Shown piece after piece: positions 22,561 to 31,647 of a DNA stretch of 64,000 nt. Position numbers and translations under genes: made by a program. The stretch lies in assembly GCF_963855985.1 (NCBI RefSeq), contig NC_087104.1:3286001-3350000 (forward strand). Direction: 5' to 3'. Within the stretch, counting starts at the first letter, position 1, and every line of letters begins with the position of its first letter. This DNA is from Ostrinia nubilalis (taxonomy: Eukaryota > Arthropoda > Insecta > Lepidoptera > Crambidae). Under the pieces are notes generated by a model, which saw only the letters and a program-made list of their open reading frames with translations, made no database searches and was not told the origin of the DNA.

Positions 22561-22978
22561 CAGGTCAGCTAGTTTAATAATATTTATAAGCTAGTAATTT
22601 TTAATGTGAGCAAGACATGTACTAGACTGATTGTACCCTAAAGTTGGGTAAGAACATGACATTTTATTACCCAATTCACATTTCATTATCTGCTTTCAGT
22701 TCCCCTTACAACTACAACCAAACAACTAAATTCAACATGTTTGGGAGCTGTGGATATACCAGATTCTGGTATTTCTGCGAAAACAACTTTTGAACCTCTT
22801 CCTTCTACTTCCAATGCACCAGAACATATGACCTATAAACCCATTACTCATGGTAAGTGTACAAACTAATTATTTACCTTCTAAAATATGCCTTCCCTCA
22901 AACTAAAGAATGCCACCCTGGATGCGTTCTGCAGTCTGCAGTCAGGTCAAAATGAACTTATATGTACAACATTCTAGG

Positions 22979-23187
22979 TGTACACACCCCAGGTCCAGTC
23001 GAGGGAATGCTAGGCTAAATAAAAGCCAACTTCGCAAACAACGGTATATTGTTCCAAAGATAGTCGTTCATACAAACAGATTTTACTATATAAAGGGCCC
23101 TCCGAATACTTCACTTGCGAGGGCTAAGTAAGCACAGCGCCATCTATTGGTAGTTTTACGAACTTTGTTCTTGTAAACACTTGTACA
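22979..23187 (-). repeat. BEL/Pao 3' LTR
   Basis: 209 bp, the same sequence as the other LTR. A TATA-like ACTATATAAAG lies in the middle. Confidence 0.93.
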
Positions 23188-24015
23188 TTAACTGCCCGCC
23201 AAGGACAAATTGATATAATTGTCCTTATAAAAGAAATTTAAAAAAAATATCTGGTCTAAATGTCGCGCTAGAATAGAATTTATCTTTGCTGGGCTTACAA
23301 AATAAAACAATTACAAGGTAATATAAACCGAAAAACTAAAAAACAAGTTTAAGATATAAACAGAAAACTTAAATAATAAATGGGCCATTCCGCTATAGAC
23401 GATTTCCGACATGGTTTTTTCAATCACGGTATTAGCTGTTTTTATTAATATGTATGGAAAGGAGGTAGTGTACGTTTAATAACCATATAATTTTTATGTC
23501 ATTTTATAACATACCCTCTTTTTTGACGCGTTCGAAAATATAGTCATCCGAATGATTGGTATAAATTGTGAAATCATGTCTAGCAAAACTGGCGTGGACT
23601 AATTGCTTTGGACGGTTTGAGGTTAAGTTTTACCGGCTAAACGTGAACTAACATTATTCATTAATCTTTGCGTACCAAAAACGTAAGTTTATGTTGTAAT
23701 AATTACTAAAAATTATCGACTACTAGAATACACTGTTAGCTTGTTGCACCCGCGACGCAAAATACGTAAAAGTTTACTTTTTTTAACGAACTAGAGAGCT
23801 AACGTTTCGAAACTTTACAAAAGTAAGAAGAAATCAAAACCAAACATAATGTATTATTTTTTAGGACTGTTAAGATTGTTGGGTTAAAATAATCGATGGC
23901 TAAAATTGGTTGCACCCGCGACCTTGATGTGACATCGCGGGTGCAACTTTTTTTACGTCGACATTTTTGTTTGATAAATTTTACAATTCGTTGTTTGGAT
24001 TAGTCTTGGACTAAT

Positions 24016-24145
24016 TCATCATCATCATCATCATTTCAGCCATAGGACGTCCACTGCTGAACATAGGCCTCCCCCAATGCTTTCCATGTTGATCGATTGG
24101 CAGCGGTCTGCGTCCAGCGCTTCCCTGCTACCTTTACGATTACCT
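24016..24145 (-). repeat. SINE or RTE-type 3' end with 12-bp target duplication
   Basis: TCATCATCATCATCATTTCA then GCCATAGGACGTCCACTGCTG and AGGCCTCCCCCAA is the widespread lepidopteran RTE-like 3' end in reverse. CTTGGACTAATT occurs on both sides (about 24004 and 24145), giving a clear target duplication. Confidence 0.8.
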
Positions 24146-24159
24146 TGGACTAATTATAT

Positions 24160-24726
24160 ATGTATATAACGGTTCGTGATATATATTTAATATGGGTGTC
24201 TATATTGTATTCTGTATTTTTTACAGAAATATCAACAGGTATGCAATCCAAACTTTTCTTCCAGTTTGTAGACGCTCATAAGGTTACTATGGCGCGCACA
24301 TCACTGTCTCAATTGAAATGCACATTCGTTTTGAAGTCGCCAAAACCCACCACTAGTACAGATAGTGATTGGGACGATACCGATTTGGAACCACTTACGA
24401 ATCAGAAATTACGAAACATAATTCCAAGTCCTGATCATTTAGTTGCTGATCAGAGAAAATCGTTGTTGCCACTTAGAAAGAGATTGCGCGTTTCTGATGT
24501 GTACAGTGATTCAGACACTGATTCAGGCAGCGAATGTATAATTGACGAAACACCATCAACGTCTCTTCAAGTTTCAAAATTGTCACCGGAAGCGTGTCGT
24601 AAAACTTCAAAAAATATTTGCGCTGGTGTGTATGTCCTGGTACAATTGCTCAGCAGAGCCGGCAAAAACAAGACAGACAAGGCATTATATAATTGCTATA
24701 TTAGAAGCGCCAAAGAAAACGATTGA
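24160..24726 (+). CDS. Unknown ORF inside the unclassified DNA element (188 aa)
   Basis: Not recognised. The frame is acidic and Ser/Thr rich, with SDSDTDSGSE and a basic LRKRLR stretch; the first 25 residues look like hydrophobic read-through of non-coding DNA. A better start may be the ATG at 24290 (MARTSLSQLK), as an acceptor-like TTCTTCCAG precedes it. It could be the N-terminal part of a degraded transposase. It runs opposite to the BEL/Pao gene around it and is flanked by two RTE-like repeats. Confidence 0.4.
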   Translation: MYITVRDIYLIWVSILYSVFFTEISTGMQSKLFFQFVDAHKVTMARTSLSQLKCTFVLKSPKPTTSTDSDWDDTDLEPLTNQKLRNIIPSPDHLVADQRKSLLPLRKRLRVSDVYSDSDTDSGSECIIDETPSTSLQVSKLSPEACRKTSKNICAGVYVLVQLLSRAGKNKTDKALYNCYIRSAKEND

Positions 24727-24764
24727 TGGAAATAATATATTTTTGTAATTTCCGTCAGGTTCGT

Positions 24765-24875
24765 TTCAGCCAAATGACGTCCACTGCTGGACAAAGGCCT
24801 CCTCCAAGGTTTTCCACAATGCACGGTCCTGCGCTGCCCGCATCCAGGCTCTTCCCGCGACCTTTACGAGACTTA
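24765..24875 (-). repeat. RTE/SINE-like 3' fragment, second copy
   Basis: TTTCAGCCAAATGACGTCCA then CTGCTGGACAAAGGCCTCC, followed by a region ending CTTCCCGCGACCTTTACGAG. Same family as 24016-24145 and very close to the copy at 63660-63790. Confidence 0.7.
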
Positions 24876-25414
24876 AATTGAAAGAAACCTAAAGAAATAT
24901 TAACAAAAAAAACGTATTTGTACCTTATAAGTAATTTCGATCTCAAATTTAATTCCTAACTACGTAAAAACCATGTTTATGTTCACTTAAATTAGACGGG
25001 TTGCACCCGCGATAATTCGGTGTTGCACCCGCGATTGACTAAAAAATTATTAAATAAATATTTACTTTAAATTTGATAAGAGTTTTTATCTTATGTTCCT
25101 TGTTACTTTATTGCGTTTCAAAATATTAGGGCAAAACATATTAAATGTATCAGAATTAACAGAATTATGTGTTTTTTGTTTCTGATCTGGAAATGATGGG
25201 CCAAATCTGTTGCACCCGCGAAGGCACTTTGAACCTTTGTCCTGGCTTTAAAAGAAAACTTTTAAATATTTTCTGAATTAATATAAAGAGAACATAATAA
25301 AATGTAGTCTTTCAAATACTAACTCTATTCAAAATGTTTTTTATTTAATGTGGATAAACTAAAATAGGCGTCTAAATGTTGCACCCGCGATAATGGAATG
25401 GCCCAAATGTAAGT

Positions 25415-28400
25415 TCAGTCACTTACAGGTAAAACACATATTTTATTTGTAGGGCGTTTTATCAAAGAGTTTTTGCTCTTTACTGTGACCACCCTCGTAA
25501 TTCCATCTTGACCTGGATGTTCATCCACAATTTTACCATAAAACCATCTGCATGGCGGAAGACCATCCTCTTTAATCAACACTATGTCTCCTACTTTAGG
25601 TTGTGGTGCTTGTGTGGCCCATTTATATCTATGGAAGAATTGGTTCAAATATTCTTTAGACCACTTACGCCAGAATTCTTGAGTCATACGTTGAGTGTAC
25701 TGCCATCGTCTAAGTGAGCCTATATTTGAGTTCTCGTAATTTCGATCTGGTGCTGTGACTAGAGGTTCACCCACAAGAAAATGTCCTGGAGTTAACACTT
25801 CATTTTCCTGATCTCCGTCCAGCTTAGATAAAGGCCTCGAATTTAGGCAAGCTTCGACCTGTACTAACACCGTCGACATTTCTTCGTATGTCAAGGTAGA
25901 ATTGCCAATGACTCGTTTGAGGTGGAACTTGACGGATTTAATTCCAGCCTCCCATAGTCCACCGAAGTTTGGCGCGTGAGGTGGGATAAAATGCCAGGTT
26001 GTATTGTTGTTGGCCAATTGTTCAGCTATTTCTGGAAGGATACTGTCTTTCTCATTGGAGAAGAGCTTTTGTATTTCTGCTGCTGCTCCCACAAAGTTCG
26101 TGCCATTGTCACTCCAAATATCTGAGCAAGGACCTCTACGGGCGACGAATCTTTTAAAAGCTTGAAGAAAGCCATGTGATGTAAGTTCGCTGACCACCTC
26201 CACATGTACGGCTTTGGTCGCCATACAAACGAACAAACATATGTATCCTTTATAGGACTTATAACCCCGGCCCCTTGTAGTGCGGATTTGGATCGGACCT
26301 GCAAAGTCCACTCCACTTCGTAAAAAAGGACGAGCTGGTGTGACCCTCACTGCAGGTAGCTGTCCCATCAATTGTTGGTAAGTCTGACCTTTATTCTTCA
26401 CGCAATCAACACATTTTCTCACATGGGTTTTAACTAATTGTTTAGCTCCAATAATGTAGTACTTGTTCTGTAAGTAATTCAATGTTAACTGCGGCCCGCC
26501 ATGTAACGTCTGATGATGAGCGTCTGCAATCAGCAAGGCCGTGAGTTTAGAGCTCTTTGCCATGACAATTGGATGCTTACGACTTGATGCCATATGAGAT
26601 TTTTCTAATCTCCCACCGACTCTTAGTAAATTTGTTTCATCTATAAATGGATTTAGAGATTTTAATGAATTGTTTTTAATTGGAATATTCTTTTTTATAG
26701 CTTCAATTTCTTCTTCAAATTTAATTTTTTGATCTCTTACTATGCAAACTTCTAACGCCTTTTCCATTTCCTTTGTAGTTAAATACTCATTGTCTTTTCT
26801 TTCAGATTTCGGCTTCTTCATTTGTAAAAATCTTCGACAGTATGCTGTTACTCTTATTAATCTTCTCAGTTTCGAAAATCTTTCGAAGAAATCTTCTTCA
26901 GTTGTTATGTTGTGAACTTTGATGGCTTCTATTTCGGTTGTTAATTCTGTAGGTTTTTTGTAATTTATATTTTTAGTCATCAAAAACTCCGGACCATTTA
27001 ACCACAGTGATTTATTTTTCAGCTCTGAAGGTGTAACTCCCCTGGATGCGTAGTCTGCTGGATTTTCCTGAGTGCTTATGTGTGACCACTGATTAGGATT
27101 TAAGTTGGTAAGTATTTCAGAGACGCGATTGGCTACAAATACCTTCCATCGGCTGGGCAAGCTGTTTAACCAGGCTAAAACTATTGTGGAATCCGTCCAT
27201 GCATGCAGGTTTGTATGTTCAATATTTAGAACCTTAGACGTCTCCAGCATTAATCTTGTAAGCTCTACAGCTCCGCATAATTCCAGCCTTGGTATAGACA
27301 CTTGTTTGATAGGTGCCACTTTAGATTTTGCTGTTACCAACGACACATGGATATTCCCTTCCGCATCAATAGTTCGGATGTATACCACAGCGGCGTATGC
27401 TACCTTCGAGGCGTCGCAGAACCCATGGAGTTCCCTCTTGACGTCATTTAATCTCGTTCCAAGCCATCTAGGAATCTTCACTTCGCTTATGCTTTTCAGG
27501 TCTTCCCGGTAAGTACACCATTCCTGCAGTATTTTACTAGGTGCTTCATCATCCCAATCAATCCCCGCTATCCACAGTTTTTGTATCAACACCTTTGCTA
27601 TGATTATACATGGTGTAACCCAACCTAAGGGATCGAATAGGCGTGATATATCTGCTATTATTTTTCTTTTAGTAATAGGTGGTAGTAGTTCTGGAAGATC
27701 AACTTTATATCGAAAATGATCACTGTGCCGTTCCCAGGTAAGTCCCAAAATTTTTATTACTTCATCCATTTTTATTGTTATCCCATCCTTACATTCCTCT
27801 TTTTCCTTCCCGTTTTCCTGTTCATTTTCCCTGCTCTTAATCATTTTTAACAATTCTTCGTCATTACTCGCCCACTTCTGTAATCTGAATCCCGCTTTAT
27901 TTAGTAAACTTTTCATTTGTGTATATAATTCTATTCCTTCTGTTACAGATTCACAACCGCTCATCATGTCATCCATGTAGAAGTTTTCTCTAACTTTATC
28001 CACAGCTAAAGGATAATTAAGACCTTCATCCTTTGCCACTTGTTGAAGCGTTCGAACTGCTAAAAATGGAGCTGAAGCAGTACCGAAAGTCACTCTAACA
28101 AGTTTGAAATCTCTGATTGCCTCATTAGGGTTATTTCTCCATACCAATCTTTGAAAGTTAGTGTCATCTTCGTGTACCTTTATTTGCCGGTACATTTTAA
28201 CAATATCTGCTGTAAGACAAATGTACGACAGTCTCCACTTCATCACTAAATGTCTCAAGTCTGGCTGAATGGTTGGTCCCACCATGAGGTTTTCATTCAG
28301 TGATACCCCATTTTTTCCTACCTGAGAGGCATTAAATACTACTCTGAGCTTAGTAGTATCCTTGTCCTCTCGAACAACTGCGTGGTGTGGTAAATATACT

Positions 28401-30637
28401 GATTCTTCTCTTTCCAAGTCTGGTTCCATTACTTCGATCATGTGTCCCATTTCCAAATACTCATTTATTACAGCCTTATAACTTTCTTTGAATTTGTTAT
28501 CTTTTTCGAATCTTTTTTCCAGCCCTTTTAATCTTTGCACAGCTATACTTCTCGTCTCTCCTCTTTTGCACTCTGGGTTTTCTGTCTTAAAAGGCAATTT
28601 CACGATGTACCTTCCTTCTTTATCTCTAGTAGTTGTTTTAACATAAAACTCTTCACATTTTCTTTCTTCTTCTGTGTACTTTTGTTCCTTTGTGAGACTC
28701 GTGCCATTTTCCAACTCCCAAAACTTTTTCAACAGTTCATCGCTTTCTTGTAACTGGCAATGCAACGATAATGTTTCTGCGTTTTGATAATTTGGTAGTT
28801 TCACCGTTCCCGATAAAATCCAACCCAAGCTCGTGGATTGAGCAAGGAGCGTTCCGTTTGATCCCTTTCGTATACCTTCTTGGATTATCTGACTAAATAC
28901 TTCCGCACCCAATAATATGTCTATTTTATTGGGTCGGTTGTATTCTGGGTCAGCAAGTTCTATGCCTTGGAATTCTGAGTAATCTAATTGATCTATTTTC
29001 CTACTAGGGAGGAAAGAAGTAATAGATTTCAGAACGTACGCATTCACTGTGACACTCCAATTAGGGTCTAACCTAGATTTAACCTTTATGGTCACTTTCG
29101 CTTTTGACACCAATCCTTTATCTCCACCCACTCCCAAAATCTTACCATGAATTGGTGTTTTTCTCAATTTCAAATCATTTACAGCCGATTCTGTAACGAA
29201 GTTTCCTTGAGAACCTTGATCTAATAAGGCTCTCAACATATAGTTGTTTCCATTTCTCGACTCAGTATTGATTAGCGCCGTCGCTAACAATACTTGTTTT
29301 ACATTACCTGTCGAGACGTTACATGAAACCACAGTTGATGTTTTATTTGATTTACCTGCCTCATAAGGCCCCTTTGGTGGACTATCTTTTCCCTCTGACT
29401 CAACCTTAACAACATTAGACTGCGCGTTCTCTGCATTTTTTGGATGTAGTAGTGTGTGATGTTTACGATGGCATATTTTACACTTTTGACTAACGAGACA
29501 AGTCTTCGCACCATGATTTGAACCTAAACAATTGTAACACAAACTGTTTGATTGAATGAAATTACGACGATGGTCCACAGTTTCATTCGAAAATCTCCTA
29601 CAAGCACTCAACTTGTGAGCCTCTGAACAAAATACACATTGAATTCCAGTAGACGTATGCATAGCTTTAAATTTTACAATATTATTATTTGCATTGAAAT
29701 TGTTATGTGACTGATATCTATTTGAAACTACTTTGTTGTCTAAAAACTCTAGTGCTCTGTATCTGTTCGTCAAAAACTCAGTAAATTGTTCGTACTTAGG
29801 TAATTCCTCAGATGGAGTACTTTGTGTAATATTAAACTCCCACTGTTTTCTAGATTCGGCATCCAGTTTCAAACATAAAATATGTACAATAATTATGTCC
29901 CAATTCCTAATGTCTATACCCAAATTAGCTAACCCGCTCAAGCAATCGTTGGTGGTATCAATTAATTCTTTTAAAGCTGTCGCAGATTCGTTTACAATAT
30001 TCTTTTGGCTAAGCAATCGTTTCAAAATATAATGAGATAAATAGCGCTTATTATCGTACCTCGATTTCAACTGAGTCCAACAACGATCGTAATTAGCTTC
30101 AGATATCGGAATCTGCCTGAGTAACTGCTCAGCTTCGCCAGTGAGTGAACTTTTCAAATAGTGAATCTTTTGCACGTTATCTAATTTCGAGTTATTATGA
30201 ATTAACGAGATAAACAAATCTCGGAATGTGATCCATTCCGTGTATTGCCCAGAAAAATTAGGAATAACTATTTTAGGTAACTTAAATGATTCAGCTTTAG
30301 AATCGTGATGTTTCTCACTAACTTCAGTTCTAGCAGATTTCGATTTCGAAAATGACTCTATAGTAGACCTAAGCTCGGTTTTATAATCAGTGTATATCTC
30401 CTCTGCTAAATCATAAACATCCTTCTGTGAATATTCATGAGATTTTAATGCGGCACCATATTTTCTAATAAGTGACCTATGATTTTTCGCAAACTCAGCC
30501 CATAATTCCTCTAATGACTCCAATCTTGTTTTACAATAAGCCTCTGTTATTCGCTCTTTAGGAGATTTATTATAATTCTTTTTAGCTTTATAAATTTTAT
30601 CATAAGTATCCACTTGCAAATTAATTTCCGAATCCAT
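25415..30637 (-). CDS. BEL/Pao Gag-Pol polyprotein (1740 aa)
   Basis: Domains in order: gag-like DUF1759 (about 100-270, KLPKIVIPNFSGQYTEW); Cys/His knuckles (CVFCSEAHKLSAC, CYNCLGSNHGAKTC, CKICHRKHHTLLH, about 335-405); aspartic protease with ALLDQGSQGNF (about 470); reverse transcriptase with the YMDD motif (NFYMDDMMSG, about 930); RNase H (GFCDASKVAYAAVVY, about 1140); H2C2 integrase zinc finger (DAHHQTLHGG ... CVDC, about 1390-1430); integrase core with SGVDFAGPI, WSDNGTNFVGA and NFGGLWEAGIKSVK (D,D,E); and a C-terminal DUF5641-type domain (LTPGHFLVGEPL). The frame is open throughout. With apparently identical LTRs this suggests a recent, possibly active copy. Confidence 0.95.
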   Translation of the reverse strand: MDSEINLQVDTYDKIYKAKKNYNKSPKERITEAYCKTRLESLEELWAEFAKNHRSLIRKYGAALKSHEYSQKDVYDLAEEIYTDYKTELRSTIESFSKSKSARTEVSEKHHDSKAESFKLPKIVIPNFSGQYTEWITFRDLFISLIHNNSKLDNVQKIHYLKSSLTGEAEQLLRQIPISEANYDRCWTQLKSRYDNKRYLSHYILKRLLSQKNIVNESATALKELIDTTNDCLSGLANLGIDIRNWDIIIVHILCLKLDAESRKQWEFNITQSTPSEELPKYEQFTEFLTNRYRALEFLDNKVVSNRYQSHNNFNANNNIVKFKAMHTSTGIQCVFCSEAHKLSACRRFSNETVDHRRNFIQSNSLCYNCLGSNHGAKTCLVSQKCKICHRKHHTLLHPKNAENAQSNVVKVESEGKDSPPKGPYEAGKSNKTSTVVSCNVSTGNVKQVLLATALINTESRNGNNYMLRALLDQGSQGNFVTESAVNDLKLRKTPIHGKILGVGGDKGLVSKAKVTIKVKSRLDPNWSVTVNAYVLKSITSFLPSRKIDQLDYSEFQGIELADPEYNRPNKIDILLGAEVFSQIIQEGIRKGSNGTLLAQSTSLGWILSGTVKLPNYQNAETLSLHCQLQESDELLKKFWELENGTSLTKEQKYTEEERKCEEFYVKTTTRDKEGRYIVKLPFKTENPECKRGETRSIAVQRLKGLEKRFEKDNKFKESYKAVINEYLEMGHMIEVMEPDLEREESVYLPHHAVVREDKDTTKLRVVFNASQVGKNGVSLNENLMVGPTIQPDLRHLVMKWRLSYICLTADIVKMYRQIKVHEDDTNFQRLVWRNNPNEAIRDFKLVRVTFGTASAPFLAVRTLQQVAKDEGLNYPLAVDKVRENFYMDDMMSGCESVTEGIELYTQMKSLLNKAGFRLQKWASNDEELLKMIKSRENEQENGKEKEECKDGITIKMDEVIKILGLTWERHSDHFRYKVDLPELLPPITKRKIIADISRLFDPLGWVTPCIIIAKVLIQKLWIAGIDWDDEAPSKILQEWCTYREDLKSISEVKIPRWLGTRLNDVKRELHGFCDASKVAYAAVVYIRTIDAEGNIHVSLVTAKSKVAPIKQVSIPRLELCGAVELTRLMLETSKVLNIEHTNLHAWTDSTIVLAWLNSLPSRWKVFVANRVSEILTNLNPNQWSHISTQENPADYASRGVTPSELKNKSLWLNGPEFLMTKNINYKKPTELTTEIEAIKVHNITTEEDFFERFSKLRRLIRVTAYCRRFLQMKKPKSERKDNEYLTTKEMEKALEVCIVRDQKIKFEEEIEAIKKNIPIKNNSLKSLNPFIDETNLLRVGGRLEKSHMASSRKHPIVMAKSSKLTALLIADAHHQTLHGGPQLTLNYLQNKYYIIGAKQLVKTHVRKCVDCVKNKGQTYQQLMGQLPAVRVTPARPFLRSGVDFAGPIQIRTTRGRGYKSYKGYICLFVCMATKAVHVEVVSELTSHGFLQAFKRFVARRGPCSDIWSDNGTNFVGAAAEIQKLFSNEKDSILPEIAEQLANNNTTWHFIPPHAPNFGGLWEAGIKSVKFHLKRVIGNSTLTYEEMSTVLVQVEACLNSRPLSKLDGDQENEVLTPGHFLVGEPLVTAPDRNYENSNIGSLRRWQYTQRMTQEFWRKWSKEYLNQFFHRYKWATQAPQPKVGDIVLIKEDGLPPCRWFYGKIVDEHPGQDGITRVVTVKSKNSLIKRPTNKICVLPVSD

Positions 30638-31438
30638 ATTTAATAATTAATATTATAAACAAATGCAATTAATAAACTTTTAATATAACTGGGTTTGAAA
30701 CTCCAGAAACTTAAACTTACACAATCAAACTATAACTTCTATCAAAGACAAGTGTAAAATTTTCTAAGTCTAAAACACATTAACTTTACTATGTTAAAAA
30801 TTACTAAAATATTTCTAAGTGTTTTTTCAATAAAAATCTAACCAAAATCGGGCATAGGTTCCCCGTCGGAACAAATTTTTCTTAAAATTAGACTAAGTTA
30901 ATACTAAACATGCACACAAATTTTCAAAGTCCCAATGATCTTCAAATTATAACTAAATCTTCAAAGTTTATTCTTCCAAACAAATAAGGTTCAAATTCGC
31001 GTTTCCGATTCACTTCACTACGTATCGTATTTTAATATCACTTCCAAGTTTTTAAAGTTATTTACCACGAAGCTATAGAGTTCAATTTTGCTTGACTCGA
31101 CCAATAAGAAAATAATTCAACACTCACAGTTTTTGTCCTTGTCACTCACTCGCGCGTGACGTCACTGGTCAGTTGTCCTTTTCTGGCACCTGAACTGGCT
31201 CCTGACGGCACCTCCTCACCAGCATCAGCACCAGCACCGTCCCGAAGTCCAAAGCCGGATTCGCCACCAAGCTCGGACCCCTGCTGCAGCAGCTCCAACT
31301 CCTCAGGGTGCTGCTCCTCCAGACAGGCACCTCCAGTGCACCACACACCGCCTTAATGCTCCAAAATTCGCGTCACCGTTAGAATGACTTTCCCATCCGG
31401 ATGAGGTCTGGCACACCTTACCGGAGCTCGAAGGACCA

Positions 31439-31647
31439 TGTACACACCCCAGGTCCAGTCGAGGGAATGCTAGGCTAAATAAAAGCCAACTTCGCAAACA
31501 ACGGTATATTGTTCCAAAGATAGTCGTTCATACAAACAGATTTTACTATATAAAGGGCCCTCCGAATACTTCACTTGCGAGGGCTAAGTAAGCACAGCGC
31601 CATCTATTGGTAGTTTTACGAACTTTGTTCTTGTAAACACTTGTACA
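31439..31647 (-). repeat. BEL/Pao 5' LTR
   Basis: 209 bp; on the minus strand it precedes the primer binding site and the leader. The leader (30638-31438) is partly GC-rich near 31150-31350 and contains only short frames. Confidence 0.93.

Larger units (their letters stand above)
23382..25404. mobile_element. 2023-bp DNA element with short inverted ends and seven TTGCACCCGCGA boxes, unclassified
   Basis: Ends are GGGCCATTCCGCTAT and, inverted, GGGCCATTCCATTAT; AAAT flanks both sides (23378-23381 and 25405-25408). The 12-mer TTGCACCCGCGA occurs at 23744, 23910, 25001, 25023, 25210 and 25379, and inverted at 23935. The pair at 23910/23935 can form a hairpin. Boxes cluster toward both ends, as transposase-binding subterminal repeats do. 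It is nested in the 3' UTR of the BEL/Pao element. A 4-bp duplication with such ends does not let me name a superfamily. Confidence 0.82.
22979..31647 (-). mobile_element. Complete BEL/Pao LTR retrotransposon (8669 bp)
   Basis: LTRs of 209 bp at 22979-23187 and 31439-31647 look identical and are bounded TG...CA. The 5-bp duplication CTAGG flanks them (22974-22978 and 31648-31652). P element B has the uninterrupted site ATTCTAGGTTTCTG at about 37009, proving the insertion. On the minus strand, the sequence next to the right LTR reads TGGTCCTTCGAGCTCCGG, a primer binding site of the type common in BEL elements. One 1740-codon frame covers gag and pol; there is no env. A 2023-bp DNA element is inserted in its 3' UTR. 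Confidence 0.95.

Noticed and set aside
24000..24150. Repeated CAT triplets as a coding His tract
   Set aside because: They are the reverse of the (ATG)n tail of an RTE-like 3' end, with a clear target duplication.
31146..31497. Short frames on both strands in the BEL/Pao leader
   Set aside because: They lie in GC-rich leader DNA with mutually overlapping frames, do not resemble any protein, and precede the real Gag start.
22979..31647. Endogenous retrovirus with envelope gene
   Set aside because: After the integrase only a DUF5641-type tail and a non-coding 3' UTR follow; no envelope-like frame exists.
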